Shown here piece by piece: positions 56,113 to 64,000 of a DNA stretch of 64,000 nucleotides (position 1 is its first letter; every line of letters begins with the position of its first letter). Made by a program: the position numbers and the translations under genes. The DNA lies in assembly GCF_002407605.1 (NCBI RefSeq), contig NZ_NXGV01000004.1, positions 62,001 to 126,000 on the forward strand, in the 5' to 3' direction. The notes beneath the pieces are model-generated. The model ran no database searches, was not told the origin of the DNA, and saw only the letters and a list, made by a program, of their open reading frames with translations. This stretch comes from Marinobacter sp. ANT_B65. Its GTDB lineage: Bacteria > Pseudomonadota > Gammaproteobacteria > Pseudomonadales > Oleiphilaceae.

Positions 56113-57117
56113 GTGCCGGATTTATGCCGGGTGCGATCAGTATTCATGCTACTTATTACCAGCGAACTGCTGGTACTGGTGCTGGCTATTGTCCAGGCCA
56201 GCGACGGCTGGATTGACTGGAACTATTTTGCACTCCTCTCGGTGTTCGTGCAGTGGACCACGCTCACAAGCGCTGCACTGATCTGCCTGCTTCGCCAACA
56301 CCTGGCCAGAATGTCAGTGCCTCGTGCCACCCTGGCGATCGCAACCATCGTGCTGCTGGACGTACTCGCATTCAGCCTGTTTGCCGACAATGTCCTGCAC
56401 CCGCAGCCAGGCATCACTGGCTGGCATGCAATTGCGAAAAAACTGCTGCTGGCGTTGCTGATTGTCCTGATGGTACTGCGCTATTTTTATTTACAACACC
56501 AGTGGCAGCAGCAACGGGAAGCAGAAATGCAGGCACACCTTGCTGCGCTGCAGGCACGCATACAGCCACACTTTCTGTTTAACAGCATGAATACTATCGC
56601 CAGTCTCATTGCCTCAGACCCTGACCAGGCCGAAGAAGCCGTTCTGGATCTGTCAGAACTGTTCCGTGCAAGCCTGCGTACTGGCGACCAGCTCATACCC
56701 TTATCAAAGGAACTGGATCTGTGCCAGCGTTACCTTGCCATTGAGGCCCTGCGCCTTGGTCCGCGACTGAAGCTGGAATGGCATATTGCCGAGGGGCTGG
56801 AGAGCCAGTCCATACCTCCGCTGACTCTCCAGCCACTGGTCGAAAACGCGGTATATCACGGAATCCAGCCGCGCCCGGAGGGAGGTATGGTGCGCATAGA
56901 GGCTGAAACCCGGGGCAACTTTGTGTACCTGCTGGTGCAGAATCCGAAACCGGAATGCACGGGTGAGAGCCAGCATAATGGCAACCGTATGGCACTGAGC
57001 AACATACAGGCCCGGCTACAGGTATTATTTGGCGAGTCTGCTGTTCTTAAACACAGCCATCAGGATGACGTTTACACCGTCACCCTGAGGCTACCAAAAA
57101 CCTCACAGAAACCATGA
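56113..57117 (+). CDS. algZ: LytS/AlgZ-type sensor histidine kinase
   Basis: 334 residues. Four transmembrane helices in the first 125 residues, then a His_kinase domain with ARIQPHFLFNSMNTIASLI (phospho-acceptor His) and HATPase with LQPLVENAVYHGI. Known: AlgZ works with AlgR in alginate, type IV pilus and virulence control in Pseudomonas. GTG 56113 has CAGGA seven bases upstream. The frame is open to 56029 but has no better start there. Its stop overlaps algR (ATGA). Confidence 0.9.
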   Translation: MPDLCRVRSVFMLLITSELLVLVLAIVQASDGWIDWNYFALLSVFVQWTTLTSAALICLLRQHLARMSVPRATLAIATIVLLDVLAFSLFADNVLHPQPGITGWHAIAKKLLLALLIVLMVLRYFYLQHQWQQQREAEMQAHLAALQARIQPHFLFNSMNTIASLIASDPDQAEEAVLDLSELFRASLRTGDQLIPLSKELDLCQRYLAIEALRLGPRLKLEWHIAEGLESQSIPPLTLQPLVENAVYHGIQPRPEGGMVRIEAETRGNFVYLLVQNPKPECTGESQHNGNRMALSNIQARLQVLFGESAVLKHSHQDDVYTVTLRLPKTSQKP

Positions 57118-57896
57118 AAAAGCAGAAGATCCTGATTGCAGACGATGAACCTCTGGCCCGGGAGCGTCTCAGGCGCCTGGTTGAGAGCCTGCCGGAATAC
57201 CAGGTTTGCGGTGAAGCCGGAGATGGCGATGCAACCCTTGCCCGGGTTGCCGAACTGCAGCCGGACATACTCCTGCTCGACATACGCATGCCAGGCATTG
57301 ATGGTATGGAGGTTGCCACACGCCTGAGCCAGCTCCAAAACCCTCCGGCGATTATTTTCTGTACTGCCTACGACAGCTATGCCATCCAGGCCTTCGACGT
57401 TCAGGCCGCAGCCTATCTGTTGAAGCCCGTTCGCAAAAGCGCGCTTGAAGAAGCTCTGGCGCGGGCCGGCAGGGTGAATCGCGTGCAGTTACGGGCACTG
57501 TCAGGCATGAGCTCAGCCAATACCGCGATCCCTCCGCAACCGCCTGAAGCGCAAATGCCGGTTCGTACTCACAGGGGTACCGAGCTCATAGATATAGCCG
57601 GGATCCACTATTGTCAGGCCGATCAGAAATACGTGACTATCCATCACACCCGTGGCGAAACCGTTTCCGACTACACACTGAAAGATCTGGAAAATGCCTA
57701 CCCGAACCATCTGCTCCGGATTCATCGCAACACGCTGGTGGGAGTGCGCTTTATCCAGGCCTTGAAGCGCACGCCGGAGGGTCATAACCTGGTACTGCTC
57801 CGGGACGGCCTGGGAGAACTCCATGTAAGTCGCCGGCATGCCAGCTGCGTACGTCAGTGGCTGCAAGGGCAGCAACCTGGCCAGTCCCCTTTGTAA
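57114..57896 (+). CDS. algR: LytTR response regulator AlgR
   Basis: 260 residues. Receiver (about 1-120) with DD at 10-11, phospho-acceptor D56 in LLLDIRMPG, and Lys in LLKPVRKS; LytTR DNA-binding domain (about 150-250, DQKYVTIHHTRGE, LLRIHRNTLV). Transcriptional regulator paired with AlgZ. The hem genes start 73 bp downstream, so the set may be co-regulated. Confidence 0.93.
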   Translation: MKKQKILIADDEPLARERLRRLVESLPEYQVCGEAGDGDATLARVAELQPDILLLDIRMPGIDGMEVATRLSQLQNPPAIIFCTAYDSYAIQAFDVQAAAYLLKPVRKSALEEALARAGRVNRVQLRALSGMSSANTAIPPQPPEAQMPVRTHRGTELIDIAGIHYCQADQKYVTIHHTRGETVSDYTLKDLENAYPNHLLRIHRNTLVGVRFIQALKRTPEGHNLVLLRDGLGELHVSRRHASCVRQWLQGQQPGQSPL

Positions 57897-57969
57897 AGCG
57901 GCCCCACGGGACTTTTATGGCGCCACAAGGTAATCTTGGCGAACATTTTCAGAACTGACAGTGAGCATC

Positions 57970-58911
57970 ATGTCCAAACGAACCCTTCGTGTCGCAACCC
58001 GCAGCAGCGCTCTGGCTCTATGGCAGGCAGAATTCATCAAGGCCGAACTGGAACGACTCCATGAAAACGTGGTTGTGGAGCTGGTCAAAATCAAAACCCA
58101 GGGAGACAAGATCCTCGACGTCCCTCTCGCCAAAATCGGCGGTAAAGGTCTGTTTGTAAAAGAGCTGGAAGAAGCCATGCTCGACGGCCGGGCGGATCTT
58201 GCCGTGCACTCCATGAAAGATGTCCCCATGGCCTTTCCCGAAGGGCTGGGCCTGGTTGCCATCTGTGAGCGGGAAGACCCGACAGATGCATTCGTCAGCA
58301 ACCATTACGATAATGTGGACGCTCTTCCCCAGGGGGCTGTAGTCGGAACCGCCAGCCTGCGCCGGGAATCACAGCTCAGATCTTACCGGCCGGATCTGGA
58401 AATCAGGGTTCTGCGCGGCAATGTAAACACCCGCCTCGCCAAACTCGACGCCGGTGATTACGATGCGATCGTGCTGGCGAGCTCTGGCCTCAAGCGTCTG
58501 GGATTTGACGACCGAATCCGTTACTCCATGCCTGATACCGTGTCTCTGCCAGCTGTTGGCCAGGGCGCTCTCGGCATTGAATGCCGGCTCGATGACAACG
58601 AACTGCTCGCCATGCTGGAACCTCTGAACCACGCCGACACAGCTGACCGGGTCAAAGCAGAACGCGCCCTGAACCGTCGTCTTGAAGGTGGCTGTCAGGT
58701 GCCCATTGCGGCCTATGCCCTGCTGGAGGACGACGATACTCTTTGGTTGCGAGGGCTGGTTGGCGCCGTTGATGGCACCCGGATTTTCCGTGTTGAAGGC
58801 CGGGCACCCCGAGCTGAAGGTGAGCGTCTGGGCAGGGAACTGGCAGAAGACCTTCTGGCCTTGGGCGCAGACAAAGTACTGGCTGAAATATATGGCCACA
58901 CCCCCCTCTGA
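57970..58911 (+). CDS. hemC: Porphobilinogen deaminase (hydroxymethylbilane synthase)
   Basis: 313 residues. [15 protein letters not shown], catalytic [21 protein letters not shown], and the dipyrromethane-cofactor Cys in [11 protein letters not shown]. It polymerises four porphobilinogens. ATG 57970 is preferred over GTG 57961; neither has a strong ribosome site. The 3' end overlaps hemD by 20 bp. Confidence 0.95.
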   Translation: MSKRTLRVATRSSALALWQAEFIKAELERLHENVVVELVKIKTQGDKILDVPLAKIGGKGLFVKELEEAMLDGRADLAVHSMKDVPMAFPEGLGLVAICEREDPTDAFVSNHYDNVDALPQGAVVGTASLRRESQLRSYRPDLEIRVLRGNVNTRLAKLDAGDYDAIVLASSGLKRLGFDDRIRYSMPDTVSLPAVGQGALGIECRLDDNELLAMLEPLNHADTADRVKAERALNRRLEGGCQVPIAAYALLEDDDTLWLRGLVGAVDGTRIFRVEGRAPRAEGERLGRELAEDLLALGADKVLAEIYGHTPL

Positions 58912-59704
58912 CCCTGCCTCCCTGGCTGGCCGGCGCATTCTGATTTGCCGGCCAGAACCGGAAGCGTCACGTCTGGCCCGGCAGTTTCAGGCTGCCGGCG
59001 CCGAAACGCTGGTTCTCCCAATGATAGAACGGGAACCGCTGCCAGAGACTCCGGAAAGGCGCGCCACCATTCTGGGCCTCGATGAGTTCTCCCATGTTAT
59101 TGCTGTCAGCCCCTATGCAGCTCGTCTTTTACTGGAAGCGCTAGACACCTGGTGGCCTCAGCTCCCCATCGGTCTGAACTGGTATGGCGTCGGGGCAGGC
59201 ACTGCAAAAACCCTTGCAGAACATGGACTGAAACCGCGCAGGCCAGATGAAGGCTGGACAAGTGAAGCCTTGCTGAAACTGCCATCTCTGGCACGCCTGG
59301 ATAACGAGCGGGTATTGGTGGCACGGGGAGAGCAAGGGCGGGAACTGATACGGAAAACACTGGAAGCACGCGGCGCACGAGTAACCATGATGCCTCTGTA
59401 CCGCAGGTACTGCCCTGACTACACAACAGCACAGGTTCACAGTGCCCTGATTCAGTCCACGCCGGATGCTGTTATTGCCCTCTCCGGAGAAACCCTGAAC
59501 AATCTCATCGCACTATCCGCGAATTGCAGCCATAATCTATATGATAGTCCCGTTATTGTGCCTGCCCGGCGTATCGCTGATCAGGCTCGTGCGGCGGGAT
59601 TCAACGCTCCGTGTATACCAGGAAGCCTTGCCGACAATGACATCGTGGCCGCCGTCGCAGAACAACTGGCCGGCCGGGAAGGTGGCTCCGGAAAAGCCAA
59701 GTAA
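58892..59704 (+). CDS. hemD: Uroporphyrinogen-III synthase
   Basis: 270 residues. The family is poorly conserved; recognised by position after hemC, the two-domain pattern ([24 protein letters not shown] ... [21 protein letters not shown]) and [15 protein letters not shown]. It closes hydroxymethylbilane with inversion of ring D. The start ATG lies inside the end of hemC. Confidence 0.9.
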   Translation: MATPPSDPASLAGRRILICRPEPEASRLARQFQAAGAETLVLPMIEREPLPETPERRATILGLDEFSHVIAVSPYAARLLLEALDTWWPQLPIGLNWYGVGAGTAKTLAEHGLKPRRPDEGWTSEALLKLPSLARLDNERVLVARGEQGRELIRKTLEARGARVTMMPLYRRYCPDYTTAQVHSALIQSTPDAVIALSGETLNNLIALSANCSHNLYDSPVIVPARRIADQARAAGFNAPCIPGSLADNDIVAAVAEQLAGREGGSGKAK

Positions 59705-59712
59705 GGACGCCC

Positions 59713-60825
59713 GTGACTGAGACAACGAAACAATTACCAGCCCCGATAGCTAAAGAGCAACCCTCACGCCCAAAAGTCTGGCCGGTCTGGGTTATCTCCA
59801 TAATTGCACTGATCAGTGTTGCCGTGTTGGCCCTCTGGAACTGGCAGCAGTGGAACAGTCAGCAGGCCACACTGCAGACACTGAACAACCTGCAGCAAAA
59901 TACCTCGCAGCTTGAAAGTCTTTATGGCTCCAGTGGTAACCAGCAAAGCCAGCGCCTGCAATCCCTGGAAGACAAGCTGAGCTCTCAGCGGGAGTTGATC
60001 GCTACCCAACAGCGACAGATTGACCACAATGCCCGCGAACTGCTCGAAGCCGGGAACCGCACCCGCACGGACTGGCTACTCGCAGAAGCCGAGTATCTCC
60101 TGCGCATTGCCAACCAGCGGCTGATGATCGAAAAAGACATTCGCGGAGCCCTTTCCGCACTCGAAGCAGCAGACGAAGTACTGACAGAATCTGACGACAT
60201 TGGTGTATACCCGGTACGCCAGCAACTTGCCCGGGAAATCCTGACACTCAAAGGTATCTCCAGTGTTGACAGGACAGGGCTTTACCTGACCCTTGAAGCG
60301 GCTATAGACAGCGTTCACCAACTGACTGATCAGGCGCTTATCAGCGAACAGGCGCCGGGGTTCCTCTCCAGCTCACAGGCAGAAGACAACCCTGAAGCAG
60401 GCGGAGAGCCCGGCATGCTGGTCAAAGCCTGGCAGAAATTCAAATCTACGCTGATGCAGGTTGTAGTGGTTCGCCGTCTGGATGAATCGGTCAAGCCGCT
60501 GCTGTCACCGGACCAGAGCGCCTACGCCCGCCTGAATATGCAACTGATGCTCGAAGAAGCAGAGATGGCTGTTCTGAGGGGTAACCAGCCATTGTATGAA
60601 CGCTCGCTGGCCAAGGCTAAAGCGGCTGTCAGTGACTGGTACGACGCAAGCAACCCACGGGTAAGCGCGCTGAGCAATACACTTGAAGAGCTGTCGACAC
60701 GTAACGTTGCACCCGATCTTCCTGACATCAGCAAATCCCTGGACCTGCTCAAGCAACGACTTGCAGGCCGGCTCAACAAGGGCGATGAAAAAGACCAGGC
60801 AGATAACGGAGGCGATGATTCATGA
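59713..60825 (+). CDS. hemX: HemX-like membrane protein
   Basis: 370 residues. One N-terminal transmembrane helix (about 22-44) and a long coiled-coil, helical periplasmic part. Often annotated as uroporphyrinogen-III C-methyltransferase, but no methyltransferase motif is visible. GTG start with AAGGA upstream. Between hemD and hemY, overlapping hemY by 4 bp. Confidence 0.88.
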   Translation: MTETTKQLPAPIAKEQPSRPKVWPVWVISIIALISVAVLALWNWQQWNSQQATLQTLNNLQQNTSQLESLYGSSGNQQSQRLQSLEDKLSSQRELIATQQRQIDHNARELLEAGNRTRTDWLLAEAEYLLRIANQRLMIEKDIRGALSALEAADEVLTESDDIGVYPVRQQLAREILTLKGISSVDRTGLYLTLEAAIDSVHQLTDQALISEQAPGFLSSSQAEDNPEAGGEPGMLVKAWQKFKSTLMQVVVVRRLDESVKPLLSPDQSAYARLNMQLMLEEAEMAVLRGNQPLYERSLAKAKAAVSDWYDASNPRVSALSNTLEELSTRNVAPDLPDISKSLDLLKQRLAGRLNKGDEKDQADNGGDDS

Positions 60826-62063
60826 TTCGCCTGCTTCTGATCGTTCTGTTTGCCCTGCTAATCGGCACCGGGCTTTCGCTCGGCCTGCAGTATGACCTGG
60901 GTTACATCCGTATCAGCCTGGGCAACTACCTGATAGAAACCAACTTCTGGGTAGGTCTTGCGCTGCTCATTGTTGTGATCACTCTGATTGTACTGTCCAT
61001 AGGCCTTTTACGCCGCATGCGACAAGGCACCGGACTGGTAGCCAGCTGGGTTTCCCGCGGTAAAGGGCGGCGTGCGCGTCGCCGGACCACTCAGGGCCTG
61101 CTGGCACTGGCAGAAGGCAACTGGCCGAGGGCACGCAAGATGCTGACATCGGCTGCCAGCAATGCAGACACACCACTTATCAACTATCTGGCTGCGGCAC
61201 AGGCAGCCTTCGAATGCGGCGACCACGAAGCCGTTGACGAGATGCTGCGCAAGGCATTTGAAAGCACCCCTGGCTCAGATATGGCAGTGGGCATTACCCA
61301 GGCTCAGCTTCAGCTTGCCGGCAATCGCCTGGAGCAGGCTCTGGCAACATTGGTACGTCTGCGCAAGCAGTCTCCGCACCACCCTTTTGTTCTCAAGCTG
61401 CTAAAAACCACTTACCTTCGCCTGGAAGACTGGCGCGAACTATCAAAATTACTGCCAGAACTGCGCAAGCGTAGCGTGCTTCCGGAATCCGAGCTGGGTG
61501 AACTGGAGCGTCAGGTATGGCACAACCTGCTCGAACGGGCCGCCGAGGACTGTAGGCGGCAGCAAAAAGACACTCCGGATGCTTCTCTGGAGCCACTCAC
61601 CCGCTTGTGGGATGAACTGCCAGGCTTTCTGCGCCGTGATGAGAAGACCATCGCAGACTATGCGCGCCTGCTGGCGGATCTTGGTGAAGAAGGGCAAACC
61701 GAGACCCTGCTGCGCAAGGTTCTGCACAATCACTGGAGCGACGATCTGGTCAATCTCTATGGCCGGATAGAGGGGAACAAACCGGACGAACAGCTACTTG
61801 CCGCCGAGCAGTGGCTGAAAGACCGTCCGAACAACGCCGAACTACTACTGGCCCTGGGCCGGCTGAGCTTACGCAATGAACTCTGGGGTAAAGCCCGGGA
61901 GTATTTCGAGACCAGCCTCAGATTACGCCGCAGCCGTGAAGCTCTCGCAGAGCTAAGCCGCCTGAGCGCACACATGGGCGATGAAGAGGTAAGCGTTAAG
62001 CTGGTGATGCAAGGCCTGGCAAAAGATAACGGGCTTCCCGAGTTACCGATGCCCAAGGCCTGA
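60822..62063 (+). CDS. hemY: HemY protein (TPR, heme biosynthesis-associated)
   Basis: 413 residues. Two N-terminal transmembrane helices (about 1-20 and 40-65) and a HemY_N domain, then tetratricopeptide-like repeats (AEQWLKDRPNNAELLLALGRLSLRNELW in pieces). It is not the Bacillus protoporphyrinogen oxidase of the same name. Function in porphyrin handling is presumed from the hemCDXY operon. GGAGG lies 10 nt before the ATG. Confidence 0.9.
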   Translation: MIRLLLIVLFALLIGTGLSLGLQYDLGYIRISLGNYLIETNFWVGLALLIVVITLIVLSIGLLRRMRQGTGLVASWVSRGKGRRARRRTTQGLLALAEGNWPRARKMLTSAASNADTPLINYLAAAQAAFECGDHEAVDEMLRKAFESTPGSDMAVGITQAQLQLAGNRLEQALATLVRLRKQSPHHPFVLKLLKTTYLRLEDWRELSKLLPELRKRSVLPESELGELERQVWHNLLERAAEDCRRQQKDTPDASLEPLTRLWDELPGFLRRDEKTIADYARLLADLGEEGQTETLLRKVLHNHWSDDLVNLYGRIEGNKPDEQLLAAEQWLKDRPNNAELLLALGRLSLRNELWGKAREYFETSLRLRRSREALAELSRLSAHMGDEEVSVKLVMQGLAKDNGLPELPMPKA

Positions 62064-62117
62064 TGGCCCCTGATCCTGCGTCGATCACCCGGCAGAAAAG
62101 CGACAGTAAAAACCCAT

Positions 62118-62151
62118 AAAAGGCATCAGAATGAAAGTTCTGATGCCTTTT
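62118..62151. terminator. Bidirectional terminator between hemY and the flavin reductase gene
   Basis: A perfect 14-bp stem AAAAGGCATCAGAA / TTCTGATGCCTTTT with a 6-nt loop. It has T-rich ends on both strands and sits between convergent genes. Confidence 0.85.
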
Positions 62152-62157
62152 AACGTT

Positions 62158-63171
62158 TTAGTTCCGGGGTGCGTATTCCAGCACGTCGGAAAAGAATCTG
62201 TCAGCTGGCAACCCGGCTTCAAGCAGGGCATCCATTAGCGTGTAAACCATCGCAGGTGAGCCACTTACGTGTACTTCTACGTTATTCCAGTCGGCGCCGG
62301 AATCCAGCACCGCACGTACGAGCTGATCATGATGTCCGCTCCAGTCATTGTCCTCGTCATCACCGACTACCGGCTGGAAGGTAAACTCTGGCCAGTCCTG
62401 CTCCCACTGGCTGGCCATGGACCGGAGGTACATATCCTCTTGCCGGCGAACCCCCCAGAACAGCTTTACCGTCTGGGAACAGGATGTTCCGCGCAGGTAA
62501 TCCACCAGACTTTTCATCTGCGCAAAACCGGTACCCGCCGCAATCAGCAGCAAAGGCTTCTCCGGCATACAGGCAAGACAGGCCTTGCCATAGGGTAACT
62601 CGATATTGACGGTTTCTCCGGAAGTCAGAGCGTCAATCACCTTCTGCGCAGACACCCAATCCGGAGACGCCTGAATATGCAGCTCAATATGCGGCTCAGA
62701 CGGGCTGCTGGCGATCGAAAAATAGCAGGGTTCAGCATCCGGCAGGTTGACCGCCAGATACTGGCCCGCATGAAAAGACAGTTCACGCCTCCGCGGCAGC
62801 TGAAGCTCTACCCGATACACATCGTGGCTGATAGCACGCACATCCACGACATTTGCCTGAAACTTTCGGGGCGGGTTCTTTCCTGCTGCCATAACGGCAC
62901 TTATCTCCAGTTCAAGATGGTCGAGCGCGGCTGTTCTGCACATCATCAGCCGCGCTCCGATGGGGATCGTCTGTTGGTTTCGGGTATTCAAAGCGGAGCC
63001 GCTGAGCAATCGGGCCTCGCATAGTTCGCATACACCGTTTTTGCACGCAAAGGGAACGGCAATACCTACACTGGCTGCAGCACTCAGCAAATCTGCGGCA
63101 GCGCCTGCTGTATAGCGAATCCCGGAAGGCTCAATGCCTACTTGCCAGCTCGGCAACTGCCGGTTGTCCAT
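62158..63171 (-). CDS. 2Fe-2S flavin reductase (CDP-6-deoxy-delta-3,4-glucoseen reductase-like)
   Basis: 337 residues. N-terminal ferredoxin domain with CKNGVCELC and a later MMCR giving the fourth Cys; FAD-binding barrel (GQYLAVNLPDAEPCYFSIAS, with a Ser/Thr motif) and NAD domain (LLIAAGTGFAQMKSLVDYL). Transfers electrons from NAD(P)H through FAD to an iron-sulfur centre; the physiological acceptor is not known. ATG 63171 starts one base after the ubiD stop, so the two are coupled. Confidence 0.87.
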   Translation of the reverse strand: MDNRQLPSWQVGIEPSGIRYTAGAAADLLSAAASVGIAVPFACKNGVCELCEARLLSGSALNTRNQQTIPIGARLMMCRTAALDHLELEISAVMAAGKNPPRKFQANVVDVRAISHDVYRVELQLPRRRELSFHAGQYLAVNLPDAEPCYFSIASSPSEPHIELHIQASPDWVSAQKVIDALTSGETVNIELPYGKACLACMPEKPLLLIAAGTGFAQMKSLVDYLRGTSCSQTVKLFWGVRRQEDMYLRSMASQWEQDWPEFTFQPVVGDDEDNDWSGHHDQLVRAVLDSGADWNNVEVHVSGSPAMVYTLMDALLEAGLPADRFFSDVLEYAPRN

Positions 63172-63172
63172 A

Positions 63173-64000
63173 TCAATCGGGGCGGGCCGGAGAAGTTTCA
63201 ATACCCAGGCTGTCCCAGAGTTCGTCTACGCGCTGTTTGACCGCGTCGGACATGGCAATAGGTTCGCCCCATTCCCGATCGGTTTCGCCCGGCCATTTAT
63301 TGGTGGCATCCATTCCCATTTTGGAGCCCAGCCCCGACACTGGCGAGGCGAAATCCAGATAATCAATGGGCGTGTTCTCGACCAGCAAAGTATCTCGGGC
63401 GGGGTCCATCCGCGTCGTGATGGCCCAGATTACATCTTCCCAGTTCCGGGCATTCACATCGTCATCAGTGACAATAACAAACTTGGTGTACATGAACTGG
63501 CGCAGAAAAGACCATACGCCCATCATCACCCGCTTGGCATGGCCGGGATACTGCTTTTTCATAGTCACAACTGCAAGACGGTAAGAGCAGCCTTCCGGGG
63601 GCAAATAGAAATCCACAATCTCTGGAAATTGCTTCTGCAGAATCGGAATAAATACTTCATTCAGCGCCACGCCCAGAATAGCTGGCTCATCGGGCGGCCT
63701 GCCGGTATAGGTGCTGTGATAAATCGGGTTTTTCCGGTGGGTAATACGCTCGACAGTGAAGACGGGGAATTCATCCACTTCGTTGTAGTAACCTGTGTGA
63801 TCCCCAAACGGACCTTCAGGCGCCCTGTCGTCGGGATAGATAAAGCCTTCAAGTACAATTTCCGCGCTGGCAGGCACCTGCAGGTCACTGAGGCCACACT
63901 GCACCAGCTCGGTACGACTGCCCCGGAGCAGGCCCGCAAATGCATACTCGGACAGCGAATCGGGCACTGGCGTTACGGCACCAAGAATTGTGGCCGGATC
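63173..64000 (-). CDS. ubiD: 4-hydroxy-3-polyprenylbenzoate decarboxylase UbiD, N-terminus cut by window edge
   Basis: The last 275 residues or so are visible and the frame runs off the right edge (the first visible residues read [20 protein letters not shown]). Family blocks [57 protein letters not shown] and [20 protein letters not shown] (in pieces) match UbiD closely. It decarboxylates the ubiquinone precursor using prenylated FMN made by UbiX. Confidence 0.95.
   Translation of the reverse strand, partial: DPATILGAVTPVPDSLSEYAFAGLLRGSRTELVQCGLSDLQVPASAEIVLEGFIYPDDRAPEGPFGDHTGYYNEVDEFPVFTVERITHRKNPIYHSTYTGRPPDEPAILGVALNEVFIPILQKQFPEIVDFYLPPEGCSYRLAVVTMKKQYPGHAKRVMMGVWSFLRQFMYTKFVIVTDDDVNARNWEDVIWAITTRMDPARDTLLVENTPIDYLDFASPVSGLGSKMGMDATNKWPGETDREWGEPIAMSDAVKQRVDELWDSLGIETSPARPD

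Noticed and set aside
59713..60825. Annotation as uroporphyrinogen-III C-methyltransferase
   Set aside because: No SAM-methyltransferase motifs are visible; the membrane anchor and coiled coil fit HemX only.

Overview
The window is a gene-dense stretch (about 90 % coding, moderately GC-rich) of a gammaproteobacterial chromosome. Gene content and order (crc/pyrE; yggS-proC-yggT-metX-metW-DUF4426-rdgB-hemW; comM-ubiK-glnK-amt; cyaA/lptM-lysA-dapF-DUF484-xerC; argH<>algZ-algR-hemCDXY; ubiD) match the Pseudomonas/Marinobacter lineage. Single-gene inserts and domain choices look most like Marinobacter, but that genus call is inference. I see no tRNA, rRNA, CRISPR array, insertion sequence or prophage.

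Layout. 1-2.6 kb: a Crc-like degenerate exonuclease III (cut by the left edge) divergent from pyrE, a DUF4124 protein and a phasin-like Lys/Ala-tailed protein. 2.7-4.2 kb: a visibly AT-richer three-gene minus-strand cassette of unrecognised proteins with its own sigma70-type promoter, inserted beside the DUF2782-polA pair. 4.3-14.2 kb: polA, a FadL porin, the pilT/pilU twitching ATPases, and yggS-proC-yggT. 14.4-21.0 kb: a dynamin-like GTPase inserted in front of a tightly overlapping metX-metW-DUF4426-rdgB-hemW-membrane protein operon. 21.1-25.8 kb: trmB, comM, ubiK and the glnK-amt ammonium operon, with two NtrC-type palindromes and a -24/-12 promoter upstream. 25.9-28.9 kb: divergent speE/speA polyamine genes. 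28.9-34.1 kb: an RpoE-type ECF sigma factor with its ChrR zinc anti-sigma, tcdA, a CPA1 antiporter and an oxidoreductase.

34.2-42.9 kb is more accessory: a hydrolase/strictosidine-synthase-like/thioesterase operon, a 30-codon gene with a perfect Shine-Dalgarno, a Cys-Cys C-terminus and its own terminator, an AraC regulator with cardiolipin synthase, a PlpD-type patatin autotransporter (type Vd) and small exported proteins. 42.9-51.6 kb: an orphan double-periplasmic-domain histidine kinase, DUF2789, then the lptM-lysA-dapF-DUF484-xerC-diguanylate cyclase run. 51.6-64 kb: cyaA and argH, divergent from algZ-algR-hemC-hemD-hemX-hemY, ending with a 2Fe-2S flavin reductase and ubiD (cut by the right edge).

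Together the genes cover core metabolism (pyrimidine, methionine, lysine, arginine, proline, polyamine, heme, ubiquinone), DNA repair and recombination, nitrogen sensing, surface motility and stress signalling. The best candidates for something undescribed are the AT-rich cassette at 2749-4151 and the Cys-Cys micro-gene at 36734-36826.
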